A stretch of DNA of 36,416 nucleotides, from the NCBI GenBank assembly GCA_903916595.1, contig CAIWXI010000045.1, positions 1 through 36,416 on the forward strand. Direction: 5' to 3'. The DNA is from an uncultured Bacteroidales bacterium. Its GTDB lineage: Bacteria; Bacteroidota; Bacteroidia; Bacteroidales; FEN-979. Every line of letters starts with the position of its first letter. Within the stretch, counting starts at the first letter, position 1. Shown here piece by piece: positions 32,879 to 36,416 of this stretch. The notes under the pieces were generated by a model. It searched no databases. It was given only the letters and a program-made list of their open reading frames with translations, and had not been told where the DNA came from. Position numbers and translations under genes: made by a program.

Positions 32879-32903
32879 AAGGGCTTGCAAACTGCAGGCC
32901 CTT
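32879..32903 (+). terminator. Terminator for the outer-membrane barrel gene
   Basis: An 11-bp stem (AAGGGCTTGCA with TGCAGGCCCTT, one wobble pair) and a 3-base loop are followed by TATTTTTT on the plus strand. The T-run lies inside the last codons of the opposing gene. Confidence 0.75.
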
Positions 32904-35900
32904 TATTTTTTCCATTCAGGCAAACGGCCGGGAGTTACCGGAGCTCCGATGGATTCCATGGCTTTTTCAAGCTGCGGGACTTCGGTTTCACCAATCTGTT
33001 TCACCTGCTCATAAACCGGGGGGAATTCCTCCATCAGTATGCTGTACGCATCGCCTTGGGTCTGGGTCGGGTCTCCGGTACTGCCGAAGCTGATCCAGCT
33101 GAGTTTTCCAAGCCTCTGGTTCAGGGTCACAGGCGCAGGCGGATTTTCTTCATCGCTTGGTCTGGCGCTCTGACGGTTGAACTTCTGGTTCAGAATCACG
33201 TCAAGCTGAACCTGGATATCCCTGGCTTTCTTCTGCAGATCAGGAGGAGCCGCGGGTGTGCTGTTGATGGCCTGCAAAATGCTTAAAACCTTGTTGTTCA
33301 GATTATAGGCATATTCTTCAGTTCCCTGCATGATTCTTGTAAGGTCAGCCACTTTTTGGTGAAAGGCAATCACGGCCTGCCTGTTGACGGCGGGAAGGGT
33401 CGTGTTTTCGAGGGGTTTCGTAATGAAATCCACAGGTCCTGCAAGCTGTTTCGTTTCACCTCCGGCCGTAAGGCTCATGTTCACGGTATATTTTCCCGGC
33501 ATTGCAAGAATACCGCTACCGTTATCGGTAAGAGGATCGTACTTATCGGCATTCACAGCCCGGGTACTCTGATACCTCAAATCCCAGGCCAAACGGTTTA
33601 TACCTTTAGATACGCTCTTATGGATTATCCGTACGGGATTGCCTTTCTCGTCGGAAATCGTGAAAGTGAGATACGGATCGATCTGCTGTTTCTCAGTCCT
33701 AAGATCGGCATCGGAAGGTTGGGGAATAGGTTCACCTTTCTTGAACAGCTCTTTTTCTTTTTCCTGGCGGATTTCCTTTTTCGTCTTTGGCACTTCCTTT
33801 ATATAATAGGTTATTGTAGCGCCGAAATCAGGGTTTTTGGCCGCGAAGACCGTCGACCCCTGTCCGTATTTGGAATCACCCTGAAGATACATCAGGGCAT
33901 CCTTGACCGGGAAAATATATGCATCCTTGTCGAGATTTTCCTTTTTCAGCGACCTCAGTGCACTGTAATCATCCAGTATATAGAAACCACGGCCAAACGA
34001 AGCGACCACCAGATCACCTTCTCTTTTCTGAATGGCCATATCACGGATCTGGACATCGGGAATGCCCGATTTCAGGCGGATCCAGTTCTTGCCGTCATCG
34101 ATGGTGAAAAACACTCCGAATTCAGTGCCGGCGAAGATAAGTTCCGGGTTGATATAATCCTGCTGAATACAATGTACCGTGCCATTCCCGGGAAGGTTCC
34201 CCGAGATGGAGATCCAGGTCTTTCCCTTGTCGGTGGTTTTAAGGATATAGGGTTTGAAATCATCCCTCAGAATATTGTCAAAGGAGGCAAATGCCACATT
34301 TTCTTCAAACCTCGAAGCCATAATATCGCTAACATAGGTGTTTTCCGGTACGCCCGGGAATTTATCAATTTTTGTCCAGTTCCTGCCTGCATCCTGGGTA
34401 ACCTGTATCAGCCCGTCGTCCGTGCCGATATATAACAAATCCTCCTTTACCGGCGATTCATCCATGGCTACAATCGTACCGTAAAGTGAAGTGGAGATGT
34501 CCTTCTGAACAGCATCTGCACTCCAGTATTTTCCCATGACGGGCCATTTGTTACGGTCGATCTTTGCGGTGAGGTCGTCGCTGATCACCTGCCAGGTCTG
34601 TCCACGGTCGTCACTGCGGAATACCTTGTTGGCTGCAGTATATAAGCGGGTATGTGAATGAGGACTGAGCATCAGGGGAGTGTTCCAGTTCCATTTGTAG
34701 CTGTCTTCTCCCTTTCGTGGTTCAGGCCTGATATCGACGCCTTCCTGGCTTTTCCTGTCGTAGCGGGTCATCCCTCCATACTGGTACTCGGCATACACGA
34801 TATTCGGGTCAACCGGATCGATCTGGGTCCAGAACCCGTCACCGCCCTGGGTTACAAACCAGTCGTCGGTGAGAACCCCGGTACCGCTTATATTCCTCGA
34901 AGGACCTCCAAAACTGCTGTTGTCCTGGGTGCCGCCGTAAACATAGTAAAACGGACTGGAGTTATCTACCTGCACACGGTAAAACTGGATCACGGGAAGG
35001 TTTGACTTGAAAATGTATTCCTTTCCACCGTCGAATGACTCATACACTCCGCCATCTCCTCCTATAAAGAAATGTTTTGTGTTATCCGGGTCTATCCACA
35101 TGGCATGGTCATCAACATGGCGCTTGTTATTTCCGATTGGTCTCCAGGTCTTTCCCCCGTCATCGCTCACCTGGGATACAGTTTCGACGGAATAGATTTT
35201 GTCAAGGACTTTGGGGTCAGGAAAGATGATGTTGTAGTACTGTCCCTGGGCTGAGTGGCTGCTCATTTTCTGCCATGAAGCGCCCTGGTCGCCGCTGCGG
35301 TATACTCCCGAAGCATCGGGGGTGGATTCGATGATGGCATACAGGACATCAGGATCAACGGGAGAGATGGCGAGGCCAATTCCTCCCATATCGCCCGAAG
35401 GCAAACCATTGGTCATCTTGTCCCAGGTCTCGCCCCCGTTTACCGATTTATACAAAGCAGTCTCTGGTCCGCCACCTATCTTTGTATAGACATGCCGGCG
35501 GCGCTGTTCCGACGATGCATACATCAGGTCGGGGTTCCTGGGATCGATAACGATATTATTTACCCCTGTGTTTTCACTCACCTCAAGTACGTTCTTCCAT
35601 GTTTTTCCCCCGTCGGTGGTTTTGTACAAACCGCGCTCCCCTCCGGGCCCCCAAACAGAGCCTTCAGCTGCAACAAAAACCACATCTGAGTTCCTTGGGT
35701 CAACAGCGATCTTGCCGATCTGCCGCGAATCTTTCAGGCCCATATACTTCCAGCTTTTTCCGCCGTCACAACTTTTATAAACCCCGTTTCCATAACCCAG
35801 TGAACGCTGATGGTTATGCTCGCCGGTGCCCAGCCACAGAACGTTGGTGTTGTTGGGATCATAGATGATACAGCCCATGGAATATGCGCCGTTATTGTCG

Positions 35901-36265
35901 AACACAGATTCAAAAGTAGTCCCGTTATTCACGGTTTTCCAGACATGACCTGAAGCAACAGCAACAAACCATTCGCTGTGATTTTTCGGGTTCACGGCGA
36001 AATCGGCGATACGCCCCGAAGTGAAAGCAGGTCCTATGCTTCTCCACTTCAAACCCGAAACCAGGGCGGAATTGTAAACCGAATCTTCCTTCTTTTTCTC
36101 CTTATCCCCGCCCTTTTCCTTAGCTGCAGGTTTTTCTTTGCTTTGTTCCTTCCCAGGTTTTGCAGGCTTAGCTGCCGGTGTTGCCACCTGCGCGAGACTC
36201 GTTGTAAAAATTCCGAATATGATCGCGATAGCGGTCAGGGAGCGTAACAGGGTTGTTTTAGACAT
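32903..36265 (-). CDS. Sortilin/VPS10-type multi-Asp-box beta-propeller protein
   Basis: This encodes 1120 residues with a signal peptide (about 1-25). A Lys/Glu/Ala-rich low-complexity linker follows (about 30-62, e.g. KPAKPGKEQSKEKPAAKEKG). A long propeller region (about 70-770) carries about ten Asp-box motifs of the form S/T-x-D-x-G-x-x-W, such as SCDGGKSWKYM, TTDGGKTWKNV, SDDRGQTWQVI and TIDDGKNWIRL. The C-terminal ~300 residues contain a beta domain (YLTFTISDEKGNPVRIIHKS) and a helical region (AVIAFHQKVADLTRIMQGTE). No T9SS sorting domain is seen; the end is TPGRLPEWKK. The protein is therefore likely periplasmic or membrane-associated, not T9SS cargo. Similar proteins are annotated as glycosyl hydrolase BNR-repeat or sortilin-like; no catalytic residues can be assigned. 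Confidence 0.87.
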   Translation of the reverse strand: MSKTTLLRSLTAIAIIFGIFTTSLAQVATPAAKPAKPGKEQSKEKPAAKEKGGDKEKKKEDSVYNSALVSGLKWRSIGPAFTSGRIADFAVNPKNHSEWFVAVASGHVWKTVNNGTTFESVFDNNGAYSMGCIIYDPNNTNVLWLGTGEHNHQRSLGYGNGVYKSCDGGKSWKYMGLKDSRQIGKIAVDPRNSDVVFVAAEGSVWGPGGERGLYKTTDGGKTWKNVLEVSENTGVNNIVIDPRNPDLMYASSEQRRRHVYTKIGGGPETALYKSVNGGETWDKMTNGLPSGDMGGIGLAISPVDPDVLYAIIESTPDASGVYRSGDQGASWQKMSSHSAQGQYYNIIFPDPKVLDKIYSVETVSQVSDDGGKTWRPIGNNKRHVDDHAMWIDPDNTKHFFIGGDGGVYESFDGGKEYIFKSNLPVIQFYRVQVDNSSPFYYVYGGTQDNSSFGGPSRNISGTGVLTDDWFVTQGGDGFWTQIDPVDPNIVYAEYQYGGMTRYDRKSQEGVDIRPEPRKGEDSYKWNWNTPLMLSPHSHTRLYTAANKVFRSDDRGQTWQVISDDLTAKIDRNKWPVMGKYWSADAVQKDISTSLYGTIVAMDESPVKEDLLYIGTDDGLIQVTQDAGRNWTKIDKFPGVPENTYVSDIMASRFEENVAFASFDNILRDDFKPYILKTTDKGKTWISISGNLPGNGTVHCIQQDYINPELIFAGTEFGVFFTIDDGKNWIRLKSGIPDVQIRDMAIQKREGDLVVASFGRGFYILDDYSALRSLKKENLDKDAYIFPVKDALMYLQGDSKYGQGSTVFAAKNPDFGATITYYIKEVPKTKKEIRQEKEKELFKKGEPIPQPSDADLRTEKQQIDPYLTFTISDEKGNPVRIIHKSVSKGINRLAWDLRYQSTRAVNADKYDPLTDNGSGILAMPGKYTVNMSLTAGGETKQLAGPVDFITKPLENTTLPAVNRQAVIAFHQKVADLTRIMQGTEEYAYNLNNKVLSILQAINSTPAAPPDLQKKARDIQVQLDVILNQKFNRQSARPSDEENPPAPVTLNQRLGKLSWISFGSTGDPTQTQGDAYSILMEEFPPVYEQVKQIGETEVPQLEKAMESIGAPVTPGRLPEWKK

Positions 36266-36277
36266 AGAGTGGGTATT

Positions 36278-36416
36278 AAATGGTGAAATGGTGAAATGGT
36301 GAAATGGTGAAATGGTGAAATGGTGAAATGGTGAAATGGTGAAATGGTGAAATGGTGAAATGGTGAAATGGTGAAATGGTGAAATGGTGAAATGGTGAAA
36401 TGGTGAAATGGTGAAA
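36278..36416. repeat. Perfect 8-bp tandem repeat AAATGGTG, at least 17 copies, running off the window
   Basis: The repeat has period 8 with no visible change and continues to the right edge. Its first unit starts 12 bases upstream of the sortilin-like ATG. On that gene's coding strand it reads TTTCACCA followed by TTTAAT, the same as upstream of the carboxyltransferase gene. The true length and what lies beyond are not visible. Confidence 0.9.

Noticed and set aside
33356-34435. A 359-codon plus-strand open frame opposite the sortilin-like gene
   Set aside because: It is entirely inside a well-supported gene with repeated Asp-box motifs and has no family features.
36278-36416. The octamer array as a CRISPR array
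   Set aside because: The unit is 8 bases and repeats without spacers, so it is a simple tandem repeat.

Overview
The window looks like chromosomal DNA of an anaerobic member of the Bacteroidota, most likely order Bacteroidales. The evidence is: two large secreted proteins with type IX secretion (T9SS) C-terminal sorting domains, a gingipain-like C25 peptidase, a Bacteroides-type ECF sigma factor, DUF6029 and Omp28 family envelope proteins, promoter -7 boxes of the Bacteroidota form TAnnTTTG, and little reliance on Shine-Dalgarno sites. No rRNA, tRNA or CRISPR array was seen, and no gene-free stretch exceeds 300 bases.

Layout. (A) 1-2.6 kb is an accessory island: the 3' end of a type IIG restriction-modification gene, an ORF6N-domain protein, a PIN-domain toxin-antitoxin pair and a HicAB pair. 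A 31-bp repeat (CCTRTCACTTT-N9-GRCKGATTAAG) precedes each accessory module in the direction of that module's transcription. (B) 2.6-4.2 kb is a minus-strand operon: a small P-loop nucleotide kinase, dCMP deaminase and an orphan ECF sigma factor. (C) 4.3-8.5 kb is plus strand: manA, then a thioredoxin (TlpA), a DUF6029 barrel and an Omp28-like lipoprotein. (D) 8.5-18.6 kb is minus strand: a PNGase F-like T9SS protein, rbfA, a methyltransferase, an FtsX/LolE-type permease and a 1300-residue C25 peptidase, with a REP-like repeat array between the methyltransferase and the permease. (E) 18.7-21.4 kb holds an MsbA-like ABC exporter and a shortened PBP4-type (S13) lipoprotein. (F) 21.5-26.4 kb encodes a three-subunit biotin-dependent acyl-CoA carboxylase (biotin carboxylase, carrier, carboxyltransferase) and an M20 amidohydrolase. 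(G) 26.4-32 kb carries a TPR protein, rsmA, a TMTC-like membrane/TPR protein and a convergent polysaccharide flippase. (H) 32-36.4 kb has an outer-membrane barrel protein and a 1120-residue sortilin-type beta-propeller protein, separated by two back-to-back terminators. The window ends in a perfect 8-bp tandem repeat.

How it fits together. Much of the window concerns the cell envelope and secretion. The C25 peptidase and PNGase F-like protein would both leave through T9SS, and together could strip glycans from and digest glycoproteins. The permease, MsbA-like exporter, flippase and PBP4-like protein maintain the envelope. The carboxylase suggests propionyl-CoA/methylmalonyl-CoA metabolism. 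The most unusual items are the cassette-associated 31-bp repeat, a PNGase F fold apparently split by a roughly 530-residue LamG-bearing insertion with all three catalytic acids retained, two proteins that appear to have lost whole internal domains (PBP4 and TMTC types), and an octamer repeat found in promoters, coding ends and a signal peptide.
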